Origin: Loxodes magnus
Lineage: Eukaryota > Ciliophora > Karyorelictea > Loxodida > Loxodidae
NCBI GenBank assembly: GCA_946699065.1
Contig: CAMPDV010001080.1
Location: 94,916-158,915 of the forward strand
Direction: 5' to 3'
DNA length: 64,000 bases
This document shows, one piece after another, positions 27,301-38,529 of the stretch (positions are counted from its first letter, which is position 1; each line of letters starts with the position of its first letter). The position numbers and the translations under genes were made by a program. The notes under the pieces were generated by a model. That model was not told where the DNA came from. It did not search any database and worked only from the letters and a program-made list of their open reading frames with translations.

Positions 27301-28150
27301 AATTTTTAATTATATTCTTGAAACTTTTAGTTTCAATGTGCTTTTTTGAAATTTCCTATTCTACTAATTATTTTTAGCATTATCATTCATTAGATTTTAT
27401 TTTATTAATTTCTCTGAAGTAACTAACAGAATTTCAAAATCTTTTGATAATTCTTGATTAACTTTTATAATAGTAATATTTTATAGTTTGGTTATCCTTT
27501 TAGCTATGTGGTAGCAACCAATAGATTAAATATGTTTTCCTTAATAATAAAAATTAGTTCTTTCAATTAGAAAACATTCTTCATTGTTTTTACTTAATAT
27601 TCATGCTTTATTAATTGACATCATCAGCAAATTTAATTAGTCTGCAAAGGATTTAATTTTGAAATAATAGATATCATATATTAAGAATAATTTTAATTGT
27701 TATGTCATTATACTCAGTATATTCATTAATTTTTTCTAATTTAATTTATAAGTAACTTTAATTGCTATAAACAACCAAATAACTAGAATCATGTTTGAAG
27801 TCAATAATATAGCATAATATGTTCAAAATATTTTCAAAAAGCACCTAAGCCTTTTTAGGATTAAGCAGTTAAACTATTATCTTAACACTCTTTATTCTTT
27901 TATATTTTTATTAAATTTAAGAGTTTCTACATTATTATAAGAAGCTGCAGTATTGTGATCAAAGTTTTATGGACTTTTCTCAAAAACTTCTTAAATTTTA
28001 CAATTTTAACTTTGTCATTTTAATTTAATTTGTTCTAAAATCAAATATTAAATGATATAGCTACTTTATGTTATTTGATGGCTTATTAAAATTTTCCTTA
28101 AAAAGACATCGCGCTTCTTTAAATTATTCTATATTTGATCTTCATATTTA
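27300..28150 (-). pseudogene. LINE reverse-transcriptase fragment with intact FADD box
   Basis: On the minus strand the frame through 27,617-27,631 reads CRLIKFADDVNQ. This is the F/Y-A-D-D catalytic box of reverse transcriptase in its usual hydrophobic setting. The preceding residues (YNDITIKIILN, a TGA, then YLLFQNQ) resemble the stretch before this box in L1-like enzymes. Upstream residues to about 28,130 are Lys/Leu-rich and protein-like but too diverged for motif assignment. Several TGAs interrupt the frame. I could not find its endonuclease domain or zinc tail. The call rests mostly on one motif. Unlike the 55-kb copy, both catalytic aspartates are kept. Confidence 0.5.
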
Positions 28151-31070
28151 AATTATGATGATTTAAGAAAATCAAATTTTAAAAATTTGATTTTACAATA
28201 TTCTTATATAATAACAAATTAAACTATATATTAATTAAATATATCCCAAATATCTATTTACTATCTCCTTCAATTTAACTTTAATATTTAAATTATTAGT
28301 TTTGGGATAAAGTAATAAGAACTATTTCTTTTGTATCTTAGATTTCTATTTGTTTAATACTATTTTAAAAAATGATCAGCTTAAAATATCTGCATCTATG
28401 ATCATGCCTATAACATGTTATATCATCCTTATTTTTTTATGAATTTTCATGCAAAAGAGTAAGTTTAAATGTCTTATACCAAAAAAGTTTTAAAGTAACA
28501 TCATTAGAAGAACTAATGAAGACTGTAAGTTTAGCAAATTTAATTGATTGAGTGTTTATTAAAATTTGCTATCATAAATAGCAAATAAAATAGACAGTTC
28601 ATTCTATATATAAACATATTCTTTATAGATAACTCTTTCGTAGTACTAGCATGCTTAATTTTATATAATTTAAGCAATTATAAATTTATTAAGCAATATT
28701 TTAAAGTCCTTATTAGCATAGTCATATATAAAGATTCATATTTTTTTCATTTTTAAAAAGCAAGAAGACGTATATATAAAAATAAAGAAGCATTCAAGTT
28801 TTAAATATACCAGTTTAAGTTGATCTTAGTAGTGTTAAATATGAGATTAATTTATAATGTATCTAAATAGTTTCTAACTGTTAAGAATATTCAGCAAAAT
28901 AAAGAAATTGCAAAAGGATATTAATTATATATTTTTTTAATTTAGTTGGAAATAATTCAGATAATTCTTGTAAAAGAAGTTCTAATCTAAAGTTGTAAGA
29001 AATGAAATTTTTGTTAGGTGGTTTCTTTATATTTAGAATTATTTCGTTTTTAGAATAAATTTTTTTATTTGGTAGTAGTATTAACTACTCTGATATATAC
29101 TAAATAATAAAGGTCATCTATTATTTTTAAATAATTATAAATTTTAGTGTGTTTTTGAATTATTTTTTATAATAAAAGTTTCCATTTAACTTTATATCAA
29201 CCAGTATCTCAAATACTATTTAAAATTGATACATAAAATCTAATAAATTTTGCTGAAATTAAATCTAAATATTTTTTAAAACTATTTTAGAGTCAATTTA
29301 TTGAAAAATAAAGTTAAATTTATGTAAGCGATATTAAATGTAAAAAAGTAACTATCTTTATAGTGACAATTACTAAAATCGAAAAAATGTTTTACTTAAT
29401 ATTTATAGCGTATAAAATCTTATGGTAAGTTAAAATTTAAAGGGATCATAATTATTTTAATACTTTCTTTTAAACAAGAAACTTTTGCTCATGTATATGA
29501 AAATTTTGTAATAACCTAAATATTCTGAGTAAGAAAGATTAGATATATAAAAAAATTTATATCAACAGTTAAATACCTTTTTCAAGTTAAAGGGAATAAA
29601 AATATTAACACAATTAATCTTAAAATTTTAAATAAAAAAGATTTGAAAACAAAAGAAAAGTTCTTGAAGATAGAATAAAATTAGATAAATATAGATAATA
29701 ATTAGAAATTTTTTAATTTTGATACATAAATATTTTAAAAAAGATTAATACCAATAATTATATAAAAAGCTATTAAGATTCACTGATGATCTAAAATTTA
29801 TTTCTAATAGTAATTTATTATATCTAAAAAATTAGCAATTATAAAAAAATATCCCAAGAAAATTGGTATAAATCTTATTTAAATTTTATAAATTTTCATT
29901 AATAAAAATAATTTATTTATTTCCATTTATTATAACAAATTTAAACTAGAAATTCAAAATATTGCTAGTATGGAATAAATAATTTTATACTTAATTTATT
30001 TTTATAACTGAAAAATTTTTTAATTATTCATTTTTAAATCTTTAATTTGAAACGGGAGACAATCAAAAAAATTTAGATTAATAGTATAAAATTTAAAAAG
30101 TTATAAAATTAGTTAATTAAAAGTACTAAAATTAAAATATTAAATACTTGAAATTTATTATTTGATTATGAAAGATAACGATTATGTGAATCGAGCATGA
30201 AAAAATTTTAATTCATTTTTTAGAGGTTTTTGAGAATTAAGTAGTTTCGAAGATAAACAAACAATATCTTTAAAAAATTTAGCTTGTAAAAATAAAGCAA
30301 TCTTAAAATGACGAAGAACTATTAAATTATTTTCGCATTTTTCTAATCTTTATAGTTTTTACTTATCACTTAAATAAAACAAAAATTTAATATTAGATTA
30401 ATCTTTTTTTTTCGGATAGCTTAATTTAAATAATATAATATAATATAAATCTTCAAGAACCTTTAACAAAAATTGTATTTTTTTTATCCGTAAATTAACT
30501 TAAAATGATATCCTTAAAAATCTATTTTCAAAGAAAACAGAAAAAAAGTGATTATTGATATAATTAAATTAGATATTTATCAAAATTTATTTATTTTTAA
30601 TTATATATTTTAAGTAAGTTTAATAAAAATATCATATTCTATCCTCATAAAATTAAATTAACTATAAATAACAAATAATTAACAATGATAAAATTAGTAT
30701 AGTAGCTTGTAAAATATACTCACTATTAAAAATATTGTTTTTGAATAATTTAACAAATGGAAAAAAAGTAAAATTTTAGCTATTAAATTTTATAATTTAT
30801 TAATTAAAAAAATTATTAAATTGCAAACGAAATTTTCAGATTTTATTTTTTAATAAGAATAAAGGAAACAGCGAACTAATAGTTCTAATAGATCGCTACT
30901 AACTGAAAAGAATGAAGATCGTTAAATTAATTTATTGAGATTTGTTGAAATGACTTAAAAAAACTAAGACTTAAACTGGTGCTCTCATTCGCAAACCATC
31001 ATAAATTAAAAAAATATTTGATAATATTTCATACTATGCAGAAATCAAGTCTAAAAACAATAAAAATTGT
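28151..31070. other. A+T-rich tract, no gene recognised
   Basis: Possibly some decayed coding sequence continues from the polymerase fragment (28.3-28.6 kb minus reads protein-like in places). There is no family motif. Confidence 0.35.
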
Positions 31071-31072
31071 AA

Positions 31073-31705
31073 ATGAGTAAAAAACCAAACAATATAAAAA
31101 CAAGATACTTTATCATAGTAGCAAATCGAAGCAAGCATGCTATCCATGCTCATATTTTTAAATTCTAAAGAGCTTGTGGATTTATCAAAGTCTATTTTCA
31201 GAATATACCAAAAATGATCGAAATGGATAAGCTTGTTTAAAATAAGTAGAAAATACTTATAAGATTAAAACAATTTCGTTTGAAAGCTAACATTAAGAAA
31301 GTTATCAACCTCGGATAAAAAGTAGTTTCTTTAAGAAAAGATAAATTTCATTCTATTGCTAATGAACATAGAAAATTTCTTGATTTACTCAGGCGGAAAC
31401 GATTTTTTATCAACTGCAAGCATCTCTAAAAGCATAACCTAAAAAATAATTTTACTTTCGCAAAGCCAAAATATTCATCTTTAAAGATTTTTATTTAAAA
31501 AAATAATAAAATGTTTTAGAGAATAAACCTTAGTAATTTCCAGTATTCCAACTAAACTTTTTATTAAATATATTTTTATCATTTAAGAATAAAATAAAAT
31601 GAACTCAGAAGAAGAAAATGTAATATTGTTATAATAATGAAATATATCTTTTAACAGAAGAATGATATAGTTATACTCAAATTTTTAATTATATTTTCTT
31701 AGTAA
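31073..31705 (+). CDS. hypothetical basic protein, ciliate code
   Basis: From ATG at 31,073 to TGA at 31,703-31,705 the frame is open for 210 codons when TAA/TAG are Gln; an upstream in-frame TGA lies at 31,019. The protein is strongly basic: it starts MSKKPNNIKTRYFIIVANRS and contains RKDKFHSIANEHRKFLDLLR. Its local G+C exceeds that of the flanks. A second plus frame is also open from about 30,950 to 31,363 and reads equally protein-like (NDRNGQACLKQVENTYKIKT). I cannot decide which is real, or whether this is a frameshifted pseudogene. Rare Arg codons (CGG, AGG, CGA) argue mildly against the first frame. No function is assigned. Confidence 0.3.
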
Positions 31706-32821
31706 TGATTTAAAGAATGATATTAATTTATTTTATAAGAAATAGAACAGATTAAAGTATCTTGCTACCAATAATTCTTAAGATATACTGAGAAATATGA
31801 AATTTTTTAGTGTAATCAGATTATATTTATAGTACTATAGAATCAGAAAATTGTGATTATATTAAATAAAAATCTATAGATCATTTGATAAAATTCTAAA
31901 ATTAATGCTTTTCTACAGAAATAATTATGATAATAAAGGAAGTATAAGAGTCACAATCGCTTCATTATTTTTTCTATTTTAATTGAATGCAACTAAAGAA
32001 AATTGCTAAAAAATAGTAGATAACGAAATCAATATTTAATAGACAGATAGAAAGTCAAAATATATTTACTTTTTGAAGATTCATTTTGAAAATTTTTAAG
32101 AAGAGATAGTTAAATCAAATTTAAGAATTAAAAGATTTAGATATAAAGTTTATATAATTTTTAATTTACAAATTTCAATATAAATGAATAAATTATAAAA
32201 TGAATAATTATATCTTTAAGTTTCTATACTTAATTACATGTTTTTTTCACTTAATTGCATGCATGCTTTTTTAATATATTTTCACGACAAAAATTATATT
32301 ACAAAAGGTGAAATAATTTTTCTTGAAAATGATCTGAATTAAATATATTAAAATAAAGTTAAAAAATAGATCAAAAATTTTTATTTTAAATTATTAAGAT
32401 TATTATAAATGCAAATATCAATTAAGATAAAATTATCAGTTTAAATAAAATTTATAATAGAATCTAATATTAAAAATCATAATTCAATTTTCTTTATATC
32501 TAAATGAAGTAAAAATTGTATTAATATGCGCAATAAATTAAATTAATATAGTTATTTATAAATAAAACTTTAATATCTGATAGTAAAATAGTGTAGTTTC
32601 ACAGACTGATCAGCCAACTTTTATTTTATTTTATTTTTTCTTTTATTTTCAATGAAAATAACTAAATTTTAATAGAATACTTAAAGCATTTTGTACTTTT
32701 TAATAAATATTTTCCTTCTTTATATTAATTTTCTTAGAACATTCGTAATATAAGCATTTTTTATTTCGCAATAATTTATAATATCATAAAATTAAAATAA
32801 AAGAGATTCAATATTTAGTAA
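31706..32821. other. A+T-rich spacer, nothing recognised
   Basis: Nothing recognisable was found before the left target duplication at 32,822. Confidence 0.4.
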
Positions 32822-32835
32822 TATTGAGATATAAT
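32822..32835 (+). repeat. target-site duplication at 3' side (element B)
   Basis: The 14-mer tattgagatataat occurs here and again, exactly, at 33,670-33,683. Its last bases merge with the (AAT)n tail, so the true duplication may be 11-14 bp. Confidence 0.85.
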
Positions 32836-33669
32836 AATAATAATAATATACTAAATTAAAATGTTCGTATCTCCGGGGATTTTAAACCCCTTCAATACAT
32901 ACCTCCAGAGTTCGTTCCTTGAGGTTTAAAATAAAAGTTCGGGACTCCCAGTTTTTTTGGAGTTCTGGCACTCCCTTGAAAAAGCCTCCTTCTAAATATT
33001 CTTCCATCCTTGTCTACATAAATTCTTGAAAGTTCTCTCCAAATCTCTTCACTATTTCTTCTCTGTTTATCCAAATATATCTTGCATCTCTTGTATGTGT
33101 GGAATTTTGATTTGCACAGGTAGCACAGCTTGACGATCCTTCTGGGAGGAGTTATCTCTAAGGGTTTTGTGTATTCTAGTTCCATTTTATTTTCAGCTAA
33201 AGTTTAAGGTTAAATTCTTTTTTCTCCCAAAAGTTTCACTTCGATTTCCTGTTTCATTAATCTTTCTTCGTTGTTTTAACTTTTCTATAGTAATTTTTGG
33301 TTTTCTTTCTTTAGTATTTAAACTTCTTCTTATAGGTTATGGATAGATTTCATAAGTTATTCTATTATTAGCTATTCATCATTTTTCTATTTCTACATTA
33401 TTTTTTAGTTACCACTTTTCATGTAGTTGCTTGATCGTGGCTATGGGAGTAAAAAGTCTCGCTTGCTTTAGTCAGTTTCTGTTGATTTAATTTCTTATTC
33501 AATTTAAGATTATCTTTATTTTTCTAAATTTGGGGGTTAAAGAGCCTAAGAAAATTATTATATTATTAAAGAAGACGTGGTAGGAGAAGAATTAGAAGTC
33601 TCTGGTTTTTTTTCCTTTTTCTATGGAGCTGGAAAAAAACCCTTCCTGAGACCTTCTGCCATTTTTTTT
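32836..33669 (-). mobile_element. complete ORF1-only retroposon (element B)
   Basis: This is an 834-bp insertion between exact 14-bp direct repeats, oriented on the minus strand. At its 5' end is a run of eight A residues (plus-strand T, to 33,669) against the ATG. At its 3' end, after the stop, are about 45 bases and an (ATT)n tail (plus 32,833-32,850). The only gene is the intact ORF at 33,662-32,892. There are no terminal inverted repeats, long terminal repeats, endonuclease or polymerase. Variable-length target duplications with a simple-sequence tail point to target-primed insertion by a LINE supplied in trans. Element A (16.66-17.50 kb) has the same architecture and almost the same length. 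Confidence 0.85.
32892..33662 (-). CDS. intact ORF1/gag-like coiled-coil zinc-knuckle protein
   Basis: A 256-residue ORF from ATG at 33,662 to TGA at 32,894-32,892, fully open when TAA/TAG encode Gln: about 21 such codons, all before residue 160. I checked every minus-strand TGA candidate between 33,186 and 33,660 and none is in frame. The N-terminal part is Lys/Pro/Ser-rich (PETSNSSPTTSS near residues 22-33). A Gln/Glu/Lys coiled coil follows at roughly 105-150 (SIHNLQEEVQILKKENQKL). The zinc knuckle is CYLCKSKFHTYKRC: C180, C183, H188, C193 (CX2CX4HX4C). The tail is basic and includes EEIWREL and GRIFRRRLFQG. The layout matches nucleic-acid-binding ORF1/gag proteins of retroelements, so RNA binding and oligomerisation are inferred. 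The start is the only ATG next to the element's A-run. An internal Met160 would drop the coiled coil. Confidence 0.85.
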
Positions 33670-33683
33670 TATTGAGATATAAT
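33670..33683 (+). repeat. target-site duplication at 5' side (element B)
   Basis: Exact copy of tattgagatataat from 32,822-32,835, directly beyond the A-run that precedes the ATG on the minus strand. Confidence 0.85.
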
Positions 33684-33689
33684 TGTAAT

Positions 33690-34685
33690 ATTTATAATAT
33701 GAACTATAAATATTAAAAAAATGCTAAATAAATTTTTTCGTTTTCTTTCAACTATTTCATTTTTCTAAGCATAAGTCCTGTTTTTCCTTAAATAAGTAAT
33801 TTCTTAGCAAAATATTCTCATAATATTTTAAGGTGTTTCTTTTATATATTGTATCAAATATTTTGATTAATTTTTCAGATTTTTTTGCTCTTAAAAAAAT
33901 AAACAATTTAGTTTATTAATATTTTATTAAAATTTATATTAAAAAAATGTTCAAAAATAAATAGAAAATATATAAATAATAACAATAAATTTAAAATCTT
34001 AGTTGATTATTAGAAAAATTAACTCAAGAAATAAAGAACAAATAAAATAAAAAATTTGAAATCTAGTTTATTTAGTTAAAACTAATGAATATAAAAGCAA
34101 TAAAATTTGCAAATGTTTATTGAGTCAATATTAGTTCTACATTTTATATAGCATGCTTAGATAAAAAATATAGGTTACATTAATCTTAAAAGTTTGATAA
34201 ATTTATGAATTTTTGTATTATTTGTTGATAAAAAAGTAAAAGCTTTTATTTAATATAAATATTATCAAAATTAGTATCAATATTAAACTTAGATACTTAA
34301 AAGGCTGAAAAATTATAACAGGTTTAGTTCGCTTCTAAAAAGAGTATTTTTACCGTTAAAATTAATATGATTATAAATATTTATTCAAATTTTTACTTCG
34401 GCAAATAAATGTAGCATAAAATGAAAAATTTTAATTATATATAAATTAGATAGTAAGTATTTAGAAATGAGAAGAAAAGAAATTTTAAAATTAAGAATGT
34501 AAAAAAATTAAATTTACTCAATTTTTATATGGAAAATAAAAAATAAATGTTTATTTATTAATATTTATTTTAAAGTTATATAGTTTTAATTTAAATAGTA
34601 AGATTAATCTTATAATATTAAAAAATTAAAGTTAAAATTTAGAAAAAAAAAGTTTAATTTAAAAAATTTCAAGAACAAGAATGTA
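33690..34685. other. A+T-rich tract, no gene recognised
   Basis: It may contain the unrecognisable N-terminal half of the ORF1-like copy that follows. Nothing can be supported. Confidence 0.35.
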
Positions 34686-34689
34686 GAAA

Positions 34690-35050
34690 ATAGAAATAAC
34701 CTCAGATAAAAGGAAAAATAACAATCCTAAAATATCTTATAAAAAACCCAATAGAAATAGAAAGAGTTTAAATAAGAGTAAAGATTTTCAAGAAGAAATG
34801 CTCCATTGTAATAATTCATAACATTTCTGAAGATATTGTAAGTAAAATAATATGATTCTTAAGAAAATTTGAAAAACATAACTTCCTTTTATCCAACAAG
34901 TGATGGAAGGTTATTAAAGAAGAAATTGTATCAATAAACATAGTATAAACCTAGAAGTGAACTGGTTATAAACTTGGGAATTCGAAGACCTTCTCGCTAC
35001 TCAGGGGGATATAATATCTTAAAGAAACATTTTATTTTCCTATTAAACCT
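34690..35050 (+). pseudogene. degenerate ORF1-only element fragment (copy L)
   Basis: On the plus strand, with TAA/TAG as Gln, a basic run (KKPNRNRKSLNKSKDF) leads to MLHCNNSQHF, TGA, RYC. This is a knuckle in which the first Cys is replaced and the C-x4-H-x4-C part is kept, with TGA at the second position after His. The copy at 38.5-39.5 kb has TGA at the same place. The downstream string aaacttgggaattcgaagac resembles the intact copy's aaactgggagtcccgaac, so it belongs to the 33-kb subfamily. The end lies near the G+C-rich ctactcagggggatataata. The N-terminal half and both boundaries were not found. Confidence 0.55.
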
Positions 35051-36429
35051 AAAATTTGATTTGATTTTAATAAGGAAATCTTGCTTGGGAAATGAAAATT
35101 TTAATATAATAGATAGATTGATCTATGTAACTTATAATTATTATTTATATTAGTAATAATTATAACTTAGAAATTTTCTTGAAAGTTTCTTCTTATAATT
35201 AACATTTTAGAACTTTTTCGATAAAGATATAAATATTTGAATAAGAAATAATCTTAAAAGATTGCTATTTATTTTTTAATATAGTAGTAAAAAAATATAA
35301 TCAGAAAGAATTTAATTAGCAAAAATTACTTGAATAGATAAATTATTAGTTCATTTTATATAAATTGAAGCAAATATTTAAAATTTAAAATTAATTTCTA
35401 TCAATTTTTTAAATCATACACTATTTAAATAACTTATTTGGTGAAAATACCAATAATGTAAATTTAATATTGCATTCTTATTAAATCAGGAACGGAGATT
35501 TTTTACATTTAAAACTTCAATTAACCCGGAGGCGAAAAGTTATTTTTATGATTAATGATATTCTTATTAAATTAGTTTCTTAACTATTTTTTCTGAACAT
35601 GAAAAAAAGAAAATTGAAACTAGTAACGAACAAGGAAAGATAAAATATCGAAAAATTTTAAATTATTTTTGAAAATAAAAAAATTAAATTTCTGTGATAA
35701 AAGTGAGTATAAAAAGATTGAAAGTGTGTTTTAAAAAAATTCGATATGCTCTATAAAAGCTTTATCTTACCAAGAAAATAAAAAAAGGGATAATAAATAT
35801 AAATATTTAATAAGTGTTATTAGGTAAAAGGACACTAAAATAAAAAATATTAAGAATGAATTTTTAATCTATAAAAGTTTAAATTTACCAATTCCTATAA
35901 CTTTTATTTCTTAGGAAATCTTACTTAATCAAAAAATATAAAATTTTTTATTTATTTTAATAAAGTCTTAAAAATAAAAAAATATAGTAAATTTGAATTT
36001 AAGTATAATTAAAAAATTATAGATAAAATGATAATTATGCTTTAATTGGCCAATTTTTTGTTTATATGAAATCTGATAAAAAAATTATTAAATTAATAGT
36101 ATCAATGAATAACATTTATTTATAAAAGTAAATTGATATAAAATTATGTTTATTTAATGTATAAAAACATATAAATAAGCAATAAACACTAAGATAAAGC
36201 CAAAATTTATGCTGCTTATAGAAGAGTTAGCGATTTTATACCATTAATTTCTAATCTAAAAGTATTTTTGAATTTAAAAATTATGAAATAAAAGCATAAA
36301 TAGTAAAAATGGATAATAGAAACAATTTTTTGCGTTAAATTTTAAAAATTTGTTCAATCTTAAAAATATAAAATATTAATTTATTAAAATTATGTTAATT
36401 ATAGTAAAGATTAGAAATGGATATTATAT
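35051..36429. other. A+T-rich spacer, nothing recognised
   Basis: Apart from a short G+C-richer patch near 35,525 (aacccggaggcgaaaag) nothing is seen. Confidence 0.4.
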
Positions 36430-36439
36430 AATTGAAAAT

Positions 36440-36643
36440 ATGGAGGTCCCTGAACTTAAGCTTGCTTTGGTAGGTAGAACCTCCAAAAAGAACTCATCAA
36501 TCATGGGACAAAGTAAAGAATAGAATCGGAGGTTGGGAAATTAATTAACCGTAATAGACTATTTCATCCATTGCTTTGGATTATTCTCGTAAGATGGAAC
36601 GAAAAACTCGGCTGTGGTTACTTTTTATTCTGGTCTGAAGTGA
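36440..36643 (+). CDS. short gene-like ORF in a G+C-enriched island
   Basis: From ATG at 36,440 to TGA at 36,641-36,643 (67 codons, ciliate code) the frame uses G+C-richer codons than its flanks (GTC CCT, ACC TCC). It reads MEVPELKLALVGRTSKKNSS, then a hydrophobic stretch VIDYFIHCFGLFSQDG. Beyond the TGA the same frame stays protein-like (GNILVLFGSQEMQSAMIPFS, next TGA about 60 bases on). The ORF may therefore be a fragment of something longer. A 7-bp inverted repeat, TGGAGGT/ACCTCCA, overlaps its start (36,441-36,485). The minus strand is open over much of the island as well. No family is recognised; gene remnant and transposon ORF are both possible. Confidence 0.4.
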
Positions 36644-36759
36644 GGTAATATATTAGTACTATTTGGTAGTCAAGAGATGCAATCTGCCATGATTCCATTC
36701 TCATGATTAAACTATCTAAACAGTTAAAGTCATACTAATCTAAAGAATGGTGAAGCAAC

Positions 36760-37684
36760 ATTAATCTATTTATTATTATAATTATTAAAATAATTAAGAA
36801 AATGCAATGGATATTTTTACTTAAAAATAATGAGCAAATTATTAATTGAAAGTAAATAATATTAGAAATTTTAAAATTTAATATGCTATTTAAAAATAAA
36901 AGCATTAAGTGAGAATAAAGATAAATTATATGCTTAAAAATATTTACTAATAGGAAATAAAAAAATAAAACTATAATATAAATTTTTAAAGATGGATAAG
37001 AAAGAAAATATAGCGAAAAACGGCCTTTCATCAAAAGTTGAAAGTAGATAAACCAGGTAATAAATAAATTTTATTGGTACTAAAGTTACTTTCATCTTTA
37101 CAAAAATGATAAAAGTTTAAACAGAAATAGAATATTTATTGAAGCAATTATTATTTAAAATAAAAATGATAAATAAAATAATTAATTCTCTTGAGATGAC
37201 AAAAATATACAAATTTATTATTTTTATTTTAATATGAATAAAAGAAAATAATTTACTTCATTAATAAGAAAAAATGTTTTAATACGATTATAAATAGTTT
37301 ATATAAAATATATTAAGCTAAAATAAATGAAATTTTATGATAATAAAACCTAAAAATAGATAAAATACAATACAAAATTTTCTTTTTCAATATTTTGGTA
37401 AAGTTTGAATATTAAATTGTGATATGCAAAGCTTTAAAAAGTGATTAATTTTGTAAATACTATTTTCAATCAAAAAAAAACAAATTTAGCACTTAAAATT
37501 CTTTTTTTTAAATATAATAATAAATTTTAACAAATTAGTAATGTTTAATTAAAAACAGTTAAAAATAACATCAGTATAAGTTTAAAATATGGAAGATAAA
37601 TATTTTATGCAATATTATATTCAAAATCAATTAAATATAATAAAATTTAAAATAAAAAACTAAATATTTTAAAGATATTATTTA
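36760..37684. other. A+T-rich spacer, nothing recognised
   Basis: A hydrophobic minus-strand 99-codon frame at 36,735-37,034 is Ile/Leu/Phe-rich low-complexity sequence. I do not consider it a gene. Confidence 0.4.
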
Positions 37685-38270
37685 AAAAATGAAGGAATAC
37701 TTCAAGAAAGACTTCTTTATCACTCAAAAGTAGGAAAGTAAGCAAAAAACGTCATTTTTTACTACCACATCCTCAAAAAAAAAGAATCCTTTTTATAAAT
37801 TTAACTCTAACTACCTAATTATAAAGATTTCCTTTAAGCATCAAAGTAGAAGAAGTTAATATTATCTTAGAGCCCTATGGAATAGAAAATGGACATCAGA
37901 AAAATCTCTCACTAAGCCTAGACACCTACGTAGGAGGAGAAGTCTAGGAAATAGACTAAGGATATAATGCATTAATAAATTCCAAATTCACCACTAATCA
38001 ATAGTAAAGTTATGAACTATTTGTCAAAGTGGTGCTAAACCTCCAGGAAGAGGTGAAAAGACTAAATAGGGATTAAAAAAATTTTAAGGGATTTTATACA
38101 AGTACGAGGAGACTGATTCAAGATATGTCTCAGGAAAAATACTCAAATACTTTCTTGAATATGCGATAATGTTAGAGCAACTAATCCTAAAGCTAAGAAA
38201 TAAAATAGAAAGACTTCGACAATAAAATAATAAAGTTAGTAGAAAGTCAGAATAACTTATGTTTATTCAT
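37685..38270 (+). pseudogene. degenerate ORF1-only element (copy E)
   Basis: An A-run and ATG at 37,689 open the element. One frame is open for about 110 codons from there (MKEYFKKDFFITQKQ). The better match to the intact 33-kb protein is the frame through 37,860-38,090, which gives ELFVKVVLNLQEEVKRLN against EQLMKSIHNLQEEVQILK. After another frame change a leucine-zipper-like run follows (MLEQLILKLRNKIERLRQQ). No zinc knuckle is found, so the copy seems 3'-truncated or deleted. It faces the minus-strand copy at 38.5-39.5 kb. Confidence 0.65.
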
Positions 38271-38529
38271 AATAAAAAAAGCTATTATTAAAGTAAATTT
38301 TGTTATGTTTTGATCATATTACATTATATTATTACATATTAAAAATAATTAATTATAATGAAATAATTAAACTTTTTTGATTTTTTTAATTTTACAAAAG
38401 CTTAATAAATATAAAATAATAATATTTTATTATTTTTTCAATTATGTGATCTACAATTCAGTTATAAGTTTTACTATGATTAATTAGGATTCTGTAATCG
38501 TTAATAACCAAAATAACTATATGCCTATC

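Noticed and set aside
33520-33540. Telomere-like ttgggggtt
   Set aside because: A single occurrence inside the intact ORF; no tandem TTGGGG repeat anywhere.
36440-36530. tRNA-like fold from the GGAGGT/ACCTCC pairing
   Set aside because: No T-loop consensus, anticodon arm or proper spacing; only a single stem forms.
36525-36545. Reverse-complement breakage-like string (gaggttgg)
   Set aside because: Eight matching bases with mismatching flanks, inside a coding-like island.
36735-37034. 99-codon minus-strand frame, highly hydrophobic
   Set aside because: It is A/T-run sequence translated into Ile/Leu/Phe/Tyr, with no G+C rise, motif or sensible start context.
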